Assembly (NCBI GenBank): GCA_963930655.1
Contig: OZ005613.1
Location: 12,594,501-12,658,500 of the forward strand
DNA length: 64,000 nucleotides
Direction: 5' to 3'
DNA from: Myrica gale
Taxonomy: Eukaryota; Streptophyta; Magnoliopsida; Fagales; Myricaceae
Shown: positions 1 to 10,049 of the stretch, in pieces
How positions within the stretch are numbered: the stretch's first letter is position 1
Layout of the letters: every line of letters begins with the position of its first letter
Position numbers and translations under genes: made by a program
Notes under the pieces: generated by a model
What the model was told of the DNA's origin: nothing
The model's database searches: none
Seen by the model: the letters and a program-made list of their open reading frames with translations, nothing else

Positions 1-61
1 TCAATTTATGGACCTTAATTATGATACATACAAGAAAGTTATTAACCATGCTTATACATAA

Positions 62-420
62 ATGGAAAAAATACACTTTTCACCCACCGACTATGGGGGC
101 ATTAGCACTTTGTACCCCATATTATTGATTTGGTGACATTTCACCCCCCAACTACGCTCTACTTATAGATTGCTCCCTAGTGTCAAGGTTACCGTCATTT
201 TGGATTGAAAAGCATGCCCGTGACACGCAAGTGACTCATGATGATATTTTCTGCCCTTTTTATCCTTTGTAAAACAAATACATTTTTGGCCTTCCAACTA
301 TTGGTATACCGACACTATACCCCATATTACAAGTACAGTGACATTTCGTACCATTTTTACCCCTTATTGTACGAGTGAACATAACAGGTCTAAAATCTTC
401 TGAAAATTTCCATGTTGCCC
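62..420. mobile_element. Degenerate arm of a MITE-like repeat
   Basis: The phrases 'acttttcacccac', 'cactttgtacccc' and 'acatttcacccccc' recur here. The same wording forms the left arm of the complete MITE at 60046-60413, so this looks like an older, diverged relative. I cannot see a matching opposite arm or a target duplication, so the boundaries are approximate. The following stretch to about 835 shows no gene. Confidence 0.45.
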
Positions 421-835
421 TTTATTCATCTCTTTTAACATACGCTAATCATTCCGTCATCCTTGCGTGAAGACCAACAGAAACAATTTCATCAACTGTG
501 GTCACAATAATTTACTGGACCATGATGGCATCACACATGTGCGTAATGGTCCTCGGTTATTCGATGTTTAAATCCTTCCCTAAAGCATTGTGGTTCCCAA
601 TGATAAATTGCTCTTAATTTTTAGATCAATTGGGGAATCTGGGATTCGAACCATTGATTTGACCTATATGAAATAACATTAAAGATGTTGCAGTTTGAAT
701 GTCGGTAATTTTTGTTAATTTTTAGAGAGACGCCCCTTCAAGTAGTAACGCTAGCTCTGGAACAACATTGAACTCATTGACATTGTCAAGTCCAAATTGT
801 TACTGTGGTGTTGATATTTAAAGATGTCATTCACT

Positions 836-1430
836 CACTACAAAAAAAATGCTCTATAGCAGCTGTTTTTGAGCGGCGGTTCGGGTGTCCACTTGTGAAG
901 ACCTCAGGTCTTTAGCGACGGTCGCAACAGCCGCTACAGGCCCAACTGCAATTGCGGTTTTTTGACACTAAAGGTTTGTAGCGGCGGTCGGTGACCGTCG
1001 TTATAGATCTATAGCGGCGGTCAGTTGCCTCCTATAACAGCGGTCGGTGACCACCGCTATAGGTTAGCAGCTTTTTTATTTTATTTTGTTTTTGCCTGCA
1101 TTTCCAAATTACCACTAATTTTTTCCTATATTTATCTATACATCCTTTTTTAATCAGTAATACAAATTTATTTTAATAATCATAATTCATTGGATTGAAA
1201 ACTTTAAAGAAGAATGATAAAAAAAAAAAATATAATTCATTATTGATTAATAATATTATACAACAAACACAAGAATCTTTACAAATTAGGAATAGACTGT
1301 AATAAGATGTAATTACAAACTTTAAAAGAATCTCTATTGGACATGTTCTTAAAACCTTGCTTTTCTCAATCTCGCTAGCTTTGCGCTTCGTATTATCCTT
1401 GGTTTCATTGATCATGCTCTACAGTACACG
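836..1430 (+). mobile_element. CACTA family A terminus (A1) with subterminal GCGGCGGT repeats
   Basis: It starts with the terminal motif CACTACAAAAAAAA and is followed by repeated 'agcggcggtc' and 'gaccgccgctata' motifs to about 1065, the usual build of En/Spm (CACTA) subterminal transposase-binding DNA. From about 1110 it continues with an internal AT-rich block ('ccactaattttttcctat...') that is shared with the ends at 34886 and 36229 and, inverted, with 22020-22270. That defines a single family. The 3 bp before it are ACT. I cannot pair it with a right end carrying the same duplication, so the element may be truncated. It probably includes the TTC1-like exons downstream. Confidence 0.75.
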
Positions 1431-2035
1431 AAAATGGAGATAACATGAGAGCTCCAGTTAAATACAACATATTGCTTTAGATTCAGAAAATCAACTTAAT
1501 CCCACATGAATTAGAACAACCACAAAAGATAAGCCAACATAGCTGAGATCCATCCGATAATAAATTCAGCACTAGTACAACTAGTAGAGGATGAAAGCAA
1601 CAAGGTTTTCAGTTCAGTGTAATGAGAACTGGCAAAAGAAAAAAAGCAGCAATAAAAGCAATCCGGATATATTGGTTCTTGCCAGTTTTATCAATAGATA
1701 AGAAGAGGGAGGAATGAAAACTACAGTCTACCTGTAGGTACCATAACTCTAATAACCAGCCGTAAAGCCTCCTCCCTTTTGTCCCTCTGGCAGACACATA
1801 AACAAACACTGAATTGTAAGAATAACAAGAAAATCTCAAACATATGAAAGAGGAGAGACAGTATATATGTGTTGTAACAGAAAGATCGGGGGGCATTCTC
1901 CAATATATTGGCTCAATCAATTACAGCACGCTTTTCAGAACAATTCTACACAATCAAAGTATCGAAGGAAACCTAAGTATTATTGTATGGAGCAATAATA
2001 CAATGTTAAAACTGTAATTTCCAATACAAACTTAC

Positions 2036-3365
2036 CTGCAATAGCCTCCTCAAAGTGTTCAAGCTTTTCAGGAGCCTCTCCTGTTCTAACCAAAGCTTTC
2101 ATATATGTAGGATTTAGATCTAATGCTTTTGTGCATTCCTTGATTGTTTCCTCGCACTGCCCCTAGATAGTTGTAAATAAAAGCAAAACCAAAAGCCAAG
2201 TTTTAAAAAAATCAAGGACAGGAAACAGACAAATGAACAGAATGAAAAAAAAAATCACGAATTCAGATGGAAAGACATATATCTTCTGAATGTAAAAGTT
2301 TGTTGCCTATTCCATAGCTCACAATAATTTGCCTTTGACTGAAGAGAAGAATCATTATGTGGCACTTCTCAATACTCAAAAAATATCTCTACCAGGTTGT
2401 GGACGAAGACAACTGTATCATAATATACACCACATGCCTACATTTTTATATGTCCTTTACAAGTATGTTACTCTATTATGGCACAAATTACTAAGCTCCT
2501 AGAGAAAGAACTTTCGATTGGACAAAGGCAGCAGATATGGCATTGCAAGAAACAAATATTAAAATGAACAGAGGTTCTAGTTCTTTTAGCCAGTTTTTCA
2601 AGTTAGCTTGTGACCCATCCCCTGTAGGAATTGATGCAGTCCTAAGCCATAAAAAGGACAGTGGCACACTCTGGTTAAAAGAAAATGAAGCCAAGGAAAA
2701 GAGTTCTACCTATGATATTGAATTCTGTGTCACGGTGCAAGCCGTCAAACATTGGAAGCACTATTTGACTTATAACGTGCTTGGTCTATATTCTGACACA
2801 GAGGCATTGAACTAATTGAATTAATGGAAATAATAGAAACTCCAGGAGTGTAGGATGGAGCACATTCCTCCAGCAATACAGCTTTGTCATCAAGCACTGG
2901 TCAGGCTTTGGAATATGAAGCTCCAGATGCTCTAATCCAAAAGGTGACTGCTGAATTCTATCGTGCCAAATGCCTATTTTTCAAGAGCTGAAGAAATTGT
3001 ATGATGGCAATTAAAAATCAAATTAGATGCAATTAATTATGGCAACCAATACCATAATTACAACGTTATTCCCCACCAATCACATAATAACCTTACTGCA
3101 ACATCGACAAAGGCCATAAGCACGAGAGAGATCAATTAACTAATCCTCAGATATATCTCAGAGAAGAAAGTTCAAACATTTGCAATACCTACCACAGTAA
3201 TTCGAATTCAATATCACAGCAGAAAAGTTACTAGGAAAAATCGAACGAACCTGATTCAGTTCGTCGTCGTCATTGAGGGCATCTTTGGAGTGCCCTTGTG
3301 GAGCAAGAATGTGGTCCTCACCGTCTCCTTGTTGTGGTTGTTGCTCTTCTTCGTCGCTGGTCAAT
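2036..3365 (-). pseudogene. TTC1: TTC1-like tetratricopeptide protein, captured exon fragments
   Basis: On the minus strand the segment 2036-2164 reads as a TPR exon (EETIKECTKALDLNPTYMKA, then EKLEHFEEAIA). It is bounded by an AG acceptor and a GTAAGT donor. This matches the TPR core of plant TTC1 (tetratricopeptide repeat protein 1), a Hsp90/Hsp70-type co-chaperone adaptor. A second minus-strand block, about 3251-3365, encodes an acidic piece (TSDEEEQQ...LNDDDELNQ) ending at CAG|GTTCG, compatible with the acidic N-terminus before the TPRs. The exon expected between them is missing, and a plus-strand gypsy fragment occupies the gap. It lies beside a CACTA-A end and is best read as a captured, non-functional gene copy. 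The TPR exon is strong; the N-terminal assignment is weaker. Confidence 0.65.
2500..3012 (+). pseudogene. Ty3/gypsy pol fragment: RT tail and RNase H
   Basis: The plus strand reads FDWTKAADMALQE..., then a decayed 'ACDPSPVGIDAVLS' (normally CDASGVGIGAVL), 'STYDIEFCVTVQAVKHWKHYL' and 'LYSDTEALN'. These are the ordered landmarks of gypsy reverse transcriptase-RNase H. After a stop near 2812 the homology resumes in another frame with 'FLQQYSFVIKHWSG' (about 2865-2910) and then 'ELKKLYDG' near 3000. No gag, protease or integrase is nearby, so this is an isolated scrap. It sits between minus-strand TTC1-like exons, either inserted in a former intron or picked up together with them. Confidence 0.8.
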
Positions 3366-3415
3366 TCGGTGTTTTAAATGAGAACAATAGCGCTGGGGAA
3401 GAGATAGGCAATTAC

Positions 3416-3528
3416 CATTGGGATCCGAGGGCTGGGCGTGGAGCGGAGGGGTCCAGAGCCAAGGCGTGGTCGATGATCCCTCGCTTCCGCACAAAGATCT
3501 GCACGAAGAGCTTCTCTATCGTCGACAT
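3416..3528 (-). pseudogene. Possible first exon of an uncharacterised plant protein
   Basis: The minus strand opens with ATG at 3528 and reads MSTIEKLFVQIFVRKRGIID before ending at a plausible donor (CAATG|GTAATT). The N-terminal pattern MST(I/V)EKLFVQIFERK resembles a small uncharacterised family I associate with plants, but I cannot name a function. Only one exon is visible. It lies directly upstream (minus strand) of the TTC1-like fragments, so it may be a second gene piece in the same captured block. Confidence 0.35.
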
Positions 3529-3907
3529 TTTTCTTCTTCTTCTTCCCGGATTGGCCATGGGAATCACTCTTAGAGAGTGCGAGAGAGAGAGGCTTGAGGG
3601 GAGGGGGGAAGGGATTTCGCGAAATAGGGCGCGTGCGTGGTGGGGGAATTTAGGTTATGTTTGTGTTGTAAAATTTTTGGTATTGAGTTTAGTGATGATA
3701 CTGAGTTTAGTGAAAAAGTGAAGAGAGGTAATTTTTTATATTTTTTTGTAGTGGAAAATTATGATTTGATGCGAGAGAGTAATTATATTGTAGTATTTTA
3801 TTGTGAGTTGGTGAAAAATTTTGTACAAACATAACCTTTGTATAAGGCGCGCGGTGGGAGTTTTTAAGAAAGGGGTAGGGGAGGTGGGGGGAACGGCAGC
3901 GTTTCAC

Positions 3908-4048
3908 TAGTGTAATAATTTTAATTAAAACAAGTTCATAGTAATAATATATAGTATTTATAATTTAAAAATATAAATTACCATAACAACTATGATCAGA
4001 TATTAAGTTATGTACTTTAATTGTATAAGCTAATTAATCTCACAATAT
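3908..4048 (+). repeat. Left arm of a ~140-bp inverted repeat
   Basis: From 'tagtgtaataattttaatt' to 'taatctcacaata' this segment is nearly the exact reverse complement of 5866-6003. The arms are about 1.8 kb apart. The left arm abuts the CACTA-B remnant and lies outside the 4907-9333 CACTA, whereas the right arm lies inside it. Confidence 0.8.
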
Positions 4049-4054
4049 CTTTTT

Positions 4055-4817
4055 GTTCGACACCCATATGAAAATTTGGGTAGATTTATATATTTTTACT
4101 ACTTTGTTAATACTTATCGAATATGTATTTTATTTACTTTTAATAACTATTGCATATTTGTAGATATTTTATTATATTATGAGCAGTAAATATATTTATA
4201 TTTATATTATTTCATAAATATCCGTCCGCACAATTTTCTTTAAATTTGCTAGTCCGAACATTGTTTATCCATCCACACGGTCTTTAAAAAAGAAACCGTG
4301 CACAAGATACACCAAAACGTTCGAATGTGTTCAACGTACATCGAGTCCAAACTGTATACGTAAAGGTTCAAACGACGTTTTCAGATGACAAAAAAATTTT
4401 GTCATAATGAAAATACGGTTCGGACGTCTTCACAAATGCGTTCGGACATTGATATATAACGGTGCAGACGTTTATTGAGTGACAAAATGTATTTTTCGTC
4501 ACATTGGATTAATCGTTCGCATGAGTTGTGTGAACGTATAGATAGAACGTTCGCATAGCTCATGTGAACGGATGGACTATGGGCATGACGATTTTGAATT
4601 TTGTCAGTATGACACCAAACCGTTCGGACGAGTTTATAAATCGTCCGAATGGTTTTGAGAGACAGAATGCCAAAATCGTCACCTAAAACTTTGGCTGACG
4701 GGCTTTAGGTGACAAATCGGGTGACAACCCGTTTTTATCACCCAAAACCTTAGCCAACCAATTTTGCACTTTGGGTGACAAATGTTTTTGTCACTCAAAG
4801 TCTGTTTTGTTGAAGTG
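4055..4817 (+). mobile_element. Truncated 3' end of CACTA family B (second copy)
   Basis: This stretch is collinear with about 20765-21675, the right end of the CACTA-B element. It includes 'tttgggtaga', the 'ttatgagcagtaaatat' block, repeated 'cgttcggacg' motifs, and the closing 'ttgtcacccaaag'. It ends in a decayed terminus, TTGAAGTG (compare CTTGTAGTG). The 5' part is missing, so this is a dead fragment of the same family. Confidence 0.8.
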
Positions 4818-5512
4818 TTAACCTAGTATATAATGGATGAATACGAAAAAAAAAGTAGACAAATTTAATTTCTATCCATAATTAAGTCATGTATGAGCAC
4901 TGAGTACACTACAAAAAAAATGACATATAGCGGCGGTCAATAAAACCGCCGCTAAAGGGTATTTTTCGCGGCGTTTTTTAAAAAAATGCGGCTAAAATAG
5001 GTCTGTAGCGGTCGTCTATAGCGGCGGTCACAGACCGCCGCTATAGACCTCTGTAGTTGCTTTTTTTTTTCAAACCGCCGCCAAAGGAGGGTCTTTAGCG
5101 GCGGTCTTTGTAGCGGCGTTCACTGACCGCCGCTATAGACCCTCATTTAGTCGCGTTTTTTTGCAAACCGCTGCCAAAGGAGGGTCTTTAGCGGCGGTCA
5201 TAGTGACCGCCGCTGCATCTTGTACCTTTAGCAGCAGTTTTAAAACAAACCGATGCGTATGGTATACCTATAGCGGCGGTCTTTGTAGTGACCGCCGCTA
5301 TAAGTGTAATTGTAAAAAAATGAAAAATAGATATGAAAATTAAAATTTTATGTGTTATTTAAGGTTAATAAGTATTTTATTGACTATTTATTCCTTTTTA
5401 TACATAATTTTATTTTGTCACATGTTTTAAAAAAATTTTAAGAGACCTACTTAATAAAATATGAAATTAGAGAGAGTGTTATGAATATTGAAGTTGTTAT
5501 ACCTATAGCGGC

Positions 5513-5860
5513 GGTCTTTCGCGCACGTGTCGGTTTTTTGGTCATAACTTTGGCTATGAGTACCCGATTCGCGCTCATGACCCCAATTCGGAAAGCTCTT
5601 TTCGGCGCGCACGTCGTGGTCACCTAGCTACGCTTCGATGCGCCTCGTTTCAAGCCCTAAACCGCTGTTTTCCCTCTCAAAAACCTATTTTTAGTTATGA
5701 TTTTCTTTCCTTTACCGTTTAGAAATTATTTTTGAACCCGATTTGGGTCATATTTTGGCAGTCTATTTAATTTTGGTAAAATCCTATTAGGGATGAGATT
5801 TTAGCTATTTTTGCTCGGTTTGTGATTTTTTTGGGACATACACGATTATTTTGAATTCGT
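5513..5860 (+). repeat. Partial gypsy LTR fragment
   Basis: The sequence from 'gcgcacgtgtcgg' through 'attcgcgctcatgaccc', 'agctcttttcgg' and 'agctatttttgctcgg' is collinear with the LTR at 62690-63060 of the gypsy element at the right edge of the window. Only the first two thirds of the LTR are present. No TG/CA ends or target duplication are visible, which suggests capture or truncation rather than a clean solo LTR. Confidence 0.75.
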
Positions 5861-5865
5861 TATTG

Positions 5866-6003
5866 TGAGATTAATTAACTTATACAATTAAAGTACATAA
5901 CTTAATATCTGATCATAATTTTTATGGTAGTTTATATTTTTAAATTATAAATATTATATATTATTACTATCAACTTGTTTTAATTAAAATTATTACACTA
6001 ATT
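5866..6003 (-). repeat. Right arm of the ~140-bp inverted repeat
   Basis: This is the reverse complement of 3908-4048 over its whole length, with few mismatches ('tattgtgagattaatta' to 'aattattacacta'). It begins right after the gypsy LTR fragment and is followed by AT-rich DNA up to the CWC15 5' region at about 6240. Confidence 0.8.
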
Positions 6004-6680
6004 ATAAAAAAATATTAAATAATATGCTATGTATTTTCTAAATATAAAATTATTACTAAATATAAAGATTTTCAAATACTATTATAATTTACAACTCCTT
6101 TTAATTTATTAAATACACATATTTATTAAATTTACAAAATATTTAGGCCGGGCCGGTGGACCAGGCCTCCTGTAGGCTTGACGGGTCAACTGGCCCAATT
6201 TTCAGCACTCACCGACCCATTAATCTTTTTTAAATCCCATCTCTCTCTAACTTACTTTTTCTCTCACTGTCTGTCTGATCGGAAACCAGTCCACAATCGA
6301 AGATCTGTCAAAAGGTAGAGCCCTAACGCCTCAAATCCCTAACGGTTTCTGTTGATTGTAGTCGATCGCTTACGCCTATGTAATTATTCTTTCCGCAATT
6401 TCTTACATAATCCTCTGTTTGGTTGTCGAGGAAGAAGCTCGGAAAAACCTAAAAATGCGAAATCTACTCGCCTTGCAGTTGAATGCCCTTGTTGTGTAGT
6501 TTGGTATTTTTATTGGGCGATTGCGTTTGAGTACGAATGCTCTCTAACTGGTTTACATATTTGAATGCAACTTTACGGAAGGGTGTTTTGGTTTTTTGGC
6601 CTTCTTTATATTAGTTTTCTCCTGAGTTTTGTATCTGGTTTTGTGGTTTGGTAGGTTTTTAGTGAGAGTATTTCGAAGGG

Positions 6681-7650
6681 ATGACGACTGCGACTCGACC
6701 TACATGGGCTCCTGCGAAAGGGGGTAATGAGCAAGGTGGTACTCGAATTTTTGGTCCGTCGCAGAAGTTTTCGTCGAGGGACGTTGCATCTCATACGGCA
6801 TTAAAACCCAGGTGGGTGTCTTTCGAACTGTCTGCTATTGTGCAATTTATGTATGTTAAGGAGTTTAGGTTCTGCTGGAGCATGTTTCCAAATTGGTGAT
6901 CTTATTTATGACGCCTCTCGTGATTCTAATGCCTTGTTTATACTGAACGCGTGCAACAAGAGTGGAGTCTTGTTTATTCCCATTACCAGGGATGTAAATT
7001 TCAGGCAGGGATTATATTGCTGGGTTGCAGCAAAAAAGAGAGATGATTCGGTCTATAGTGCCTTTTTTTTCTTCTGAAATACTTGTGCCCCTTGCTTTCT
7101 TCGTTTGTTAGTGATTGTGGATGGTTCAAGATTTTAAGGACCGTTTTGATAGGGATTGTGGATGGTTCAAGGTCGTACATAGTTTTTGTGAGCGATATAA
7201 TTGTGATTATAGATTTCAGTACCTCATCTCTTCGTGTTTTTGAACTGCTCATCTATCTGCATCTCATAAGTTGGTATTTGTGTATATCTCAGTGCATATG
7301 AAGTGTGATTCTTGAATTTTGTTATATATATATGGACTTTGTCCATTTCCAGGTGGTCTGTTTTCGCATGCATGCAAGTGTTTATCTTTCATGCCAGTGT
7401 GCGAGGCATTTTCTGATTGTTCTTTGCATTTTTATGTGAGTTGCATGTTGTTGCAGATGAGAGAGATCGCAGGAAAGGAAGCCATCTCCTATTGGAAGGT
7501 GAGTTTACTGGCTCACCTGACGTGTATATTATTTTGATTTGTAGTTATACTTGCATGTTCTATTACCTACATGGTTACAGGGACAAGGCGGGATGCTGAA
7601 GATCGTATTATTCCACGTAGTGTAGATGCTGATGACTCTGATAACTATGG
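6681..7650 (+). pseudogene. CWC15: CWC15 spliceosome protein, captured 5' exons
   Basis: Exon 1 (6681-6811) starts MTTATRPTWAPAKGG and continues NEQGGTRIFGPSQKFSSRDVASHTALKP to a CAG|GTGGGT donor. This is the highly conserved N-terminus of CWC15, a subunit of the Prp19-associated complex in the catalytic spliceosome. Further pieces are 7457-7498 (DERDRRKGSHLLLEG, TTGCAG acceptor, GTGAGT donor) and 7581 to about 7650 (TRRDAEDRIIPRSVDADDSD). The middle exon (KEGQDTQDEL-type) and the whole C-terminal half are absent. About 400 bp of 5'UTR/promoter-like DNA (6240-6680) was captured too. The reading frame is clean in the exons present, suggesting recent capture, but the product would be truncated. 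Confidence 0.88.
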
Positions 7651-7747
7651 AAACCTTTGCTCATTCTTGTCAGAAGTGTGGAATCAATATGCTTGTATCT
7701 GATATTTGACAGGCAACATATTATGATTGGTCCAATCTTGAATGCAG

Positions 7748-8230
7748 GTGGATTCTGAAGACTGATTATTTAACTGCTTGCACTGAGGCAGGAAGATTCT
7801 TGGCAGAGGAGTCCTATGAATGGTACAACAATGGCCTTAGTGAAGATGGTGCAATCAATTTGGAGGCTCCAAGGAAGTGGCGGCTCTTGAGGAAGAGAAC
7901 GGGTCATGGTGCACTTTATGGACTGCGCACTATCATATACGGAGAATGCATTGCGCCACCTTTGGTATGCATGTTGTCAAAATTTTATTTTATATTTTTT
8001 CTCATGCAAATTTTTTCCAGAGATTAGAAGTCTGATATCTTCTTTTACAAATTTCATCAGTTGGCAAAATAGTGCCTCAGGATGAAAATGACTATATGTT
8101 TCATCCAGGTTGTTTGTCTCTGAACTCTATTGTTGATTTCGATTCATCTTTTTGATTCTGGCATCTAACAGGACACTCTGAAGCGTGCTGTGAAGGCTGG
8201 AGATGGTACTATGTGTACTTCTTAGTTTAT
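7748..8230 (+). pseudogene. BRCT-domain protein fragment (two exons), captured
   Basis: Exon 7748-7964 has an AG acceptor and a TTTG|GTATGC donor. It encodes WILKTDYLTACTEAGRFLAE, then YEWYNNGLSEDGAINLEAPRKWRLL and IIYGECIAPPL. A second exon from 8172 reads DTLKRAVKAGDGT. This matches, in order, the C-terminal BRCT region of a large plant BRCT-domain protein (the At4g02110 type), thought to act in DNA-damage or chromatin contexts. The exon is open but starts mid-protein. The end of the second exon dissolves into repeats of 'atgtgtacttcttagtt'. It follows the CWC15 piece with no intervening promoter and precedes the GH95 piece, so it is one of three captures in the same CACTA. Confidence 0.8.
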
Positions 8231-8327
8231 GTGTACTTCTTAGTTCTCTTGGAGATATTTTTTATGTGTACTTCTTAGTTCTCTTAGAGCCTCATTCACT
8301 TATTTGATCACTTTCTTTTCTGTTCAG

Positions 8328-8774
8328 TGGCGCTCCTCACATGAACATTAATCTTCAAATGAACTATTGGCCTTCCCTTCCTTGCAACCTTAGTGAGTGC
8401 AAGGAACCCTTGTTTGATTACATTTCGTCTCTGTCACATGAACATTAATCTTCAAATAAATTGCTCTGTTACTGCCTAGTTGAAGACGATTGACTTGCGA
8501 TCCCTTTTTTTGGGACTTGAGATACTGTAAAAAATGAAATGTCAGATTTCTACCTAGATTCATGGATGCCATTTTCTTTATGCTGGTTGTAATATCTGGT
8601 ATATAAGTAATTGCTGATTTTTTCTGCATCATTAGGATTTTCTAAAAAGTAAGGCATATCCTTTATTGGAAGGATGTGTGTCATTTTTGTTGGATTGGTT
8701 GATTGAAGGCCATGGAGGATATTTGGAAACCAACCCATCAACTTCTCCAGAGAACATGTTCATTGCTCCAGATG
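8328..8774 (+). pseudogene. GH95 alpha-L-fucosidase fragment (two exons), captured
   Basis: Exon from 8328 (TTCAG acceptor) encodes GAPHMNINLQMNYWPSLPC then NLSECKEPLFDYISSLS. Exon 8637-8774 encodes DFLKSKAYPLLEGC, LLDWLIEGHGGYLETNPS and TSPENMFIAPDG, ending at GATG|GTAATT. These blocks belong to the catalytic (alpha/alpha)6 domain of plant glycoside hydrolase family 95 (alpha-1,2-L-fucosidase acting on xyloglucan), including the N-x-N-L-Q-M-N-Y-W motif. The exon between them is missing. A 24-bp direct repeat (8337-8360 and 8434-8457) copies the start of the first exon again just after it, a rearrangement scar. Truncated at both ends and not functional as an enzyme. Confidence 0.85.
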
Positions 8775-9333
8775 GTAATTGCTGCTCATGTGTTGTTTCT
8801 TCTCCTTTGATAAATGTCATTCCTTTACATTTTTTAATCTAAAAACTCAACTTTAAGAATTGAGGGTCATTTTTTATCTGAAATTGGGAATTTTTTTTTA
8901 CCCATCTCGACCCGATTCATTGAAAAGTGTTTTACGGTTTGAAATGAGATTTTTTGTGAGGCTTAGTCCATGGAGCAGAGGGGCCTAAGCTAGAGCGCTC
9001 ATGGACAAGCCTGTCTTGATGGGGGTCCGGGGGCTATGCCCCTGGGGGAAATTTTTTTTTGACCCTGCAAACCTATCGCGGCGGTCACTGACCGCGGCTA
9101 TAGGTTGAACCTGACCGCCGCTACAGACCTTTAGCGCAACTGCGCTCGGGTTTATAGCGGCGGTTTCGACCGCTGCTACGTGACCGCCGCTATAGACCTG
9201 AGGTCTTCACCAGCGGTCAGTCAAACCGCCGCGATAGATCTATGCCTACGGAGCTACCGCCGCTAAAAAACCGCTGCTATAACGTATAGCAGCGGTTTCC
9301 GACCGCTGCTATAGGTCTTTTTTTTTTGTAGTG

Positions 9334-10040
9334 GTAACATTTTACTGAAAGCAAAACATAGTACTAAACCTACTAGGGGAGATGAACACGTCTGCCATGA
9401 AACTACGACAAGACGGACTTTGAATGAATATATATATATAGCAATATTTGGATTTGGTGCAAAACTTTTGTATTTTCGGAGGGATATTTATTTTGTCAAA
9501 AATTGTAAAATTTTTAAGATTTTGATTGAATTGTGAATATTTATGTAGATTTGAGTTTTATTGGTTTTTGTGTAAAAGTTGGTGAATTTTTTAAAGATAT
9601 TTAAGTTTTATTGGAGTTTGTAAAAAGTTGTAGAGAAAAATAATTTGATGTAATTGTTTAATAAAAAATATTAGAGTTAGGTGAAAAAGTATGGAGAAAA
9701 AAATAATTTGATGTAATTGTTTAATAAAAAAAATTATTAGAGTTTGTGTGAAAAGTTGTTGGAGATTATGTAAAAGTATTGATGTTTGTATATAAATTTT
9801 TGAAATATTGAAATTTTATTTTGTTATTTTTATTGAATACATGTGTATTTTAAAATATTTGTACAACCAACATGTCTCTAATGTTGATCTATATCAACCA
9901 GTCCCCAATACTCTTATATATTAAGAATAAGCTATAATTCTATCGGCAAATTTAAGTATGCATTAATTATGCGGACCTTGACTCAATAAGAGGCTCATAT
10001 ATTATGTTATCATGACTAGCAGCACAGGTTACATAATGAA
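9334..10040. other. Gene-free AT-rich flank with short tandem duplication
   Basis: No gene is recognisable. Between about 9480 and 9800 the phrase 'gagaaaaataatttgatgtaattgtttaataaaaaa' and related 'aaagttg...gagattttgt' wording are repeated, forming a degenerate AT-rich tandem array. A short (TA)n run lies near 9430. Confidence 0.6.
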
Positions 10041-10049
10041 AGTCTAAAT

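Larger units (their letters stand above)
4907..9333 (+). mobile_element. Pack-CACTA element (family A2) carrying three host gene fragments
   Basis: The left end is CACTACAAAAAAAA at 4907, the right end TTTTTTTGTAGTG at 9333, and both are flanked by the 3-bp duplication GTA (4904-4906 and 9334-9336), as expected for CACTA insertion. The subterminal regions (4920-5300 and 9065-9320) are packed with GCGGCGGT/ACCGCCGC motifs, many as palindromic pairs. No transposase gene is visible. The interior carries a gypsy LTR scrap, a pre-existing inverted-repeat arm and, from 6250 on, exons of CWC15, a BRCT protein and a GH95 fucosidase, all on the plus strand with splice borders kept. Mobilisation would need a transposase supplied in trans. 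Confidence 0.85.

Noticed and set aside
1609..1920. 103-codon minus-strand frame as the TTC1 C-terminal exon
   Set aside because: A faint resemblance (DKREEALRL) was considered, but it does not follow the expected TTC1 sequence after the TPR exon and has no convincing borders.
3741..3753. 'tttttttgtagtg' as the right end of the CACTA starting at 836
   Set aside because: There are no GCGGCGGT-type repeats inside it, and the flanking triplets ACT and GAA do not match. Kept only as a possibility in the findings.
5161..5343. 60-codon plus-strand frame
   Set aside because: It is a by-product of the GCGGCGGT/ACCGCCGC subterminal array.
8390..8820. Minus-strand frames over the fucosidase exons
   Set aside because: They are antisense shadows of the GH95 exons on the plus strand.
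836..9333. A single large CACTA from 836 to 9333
   Set aside because: The right flank triplet GTA matches the left flank of 4907, not that of 836 (ACT), and a truncated CACTA-B lies between.
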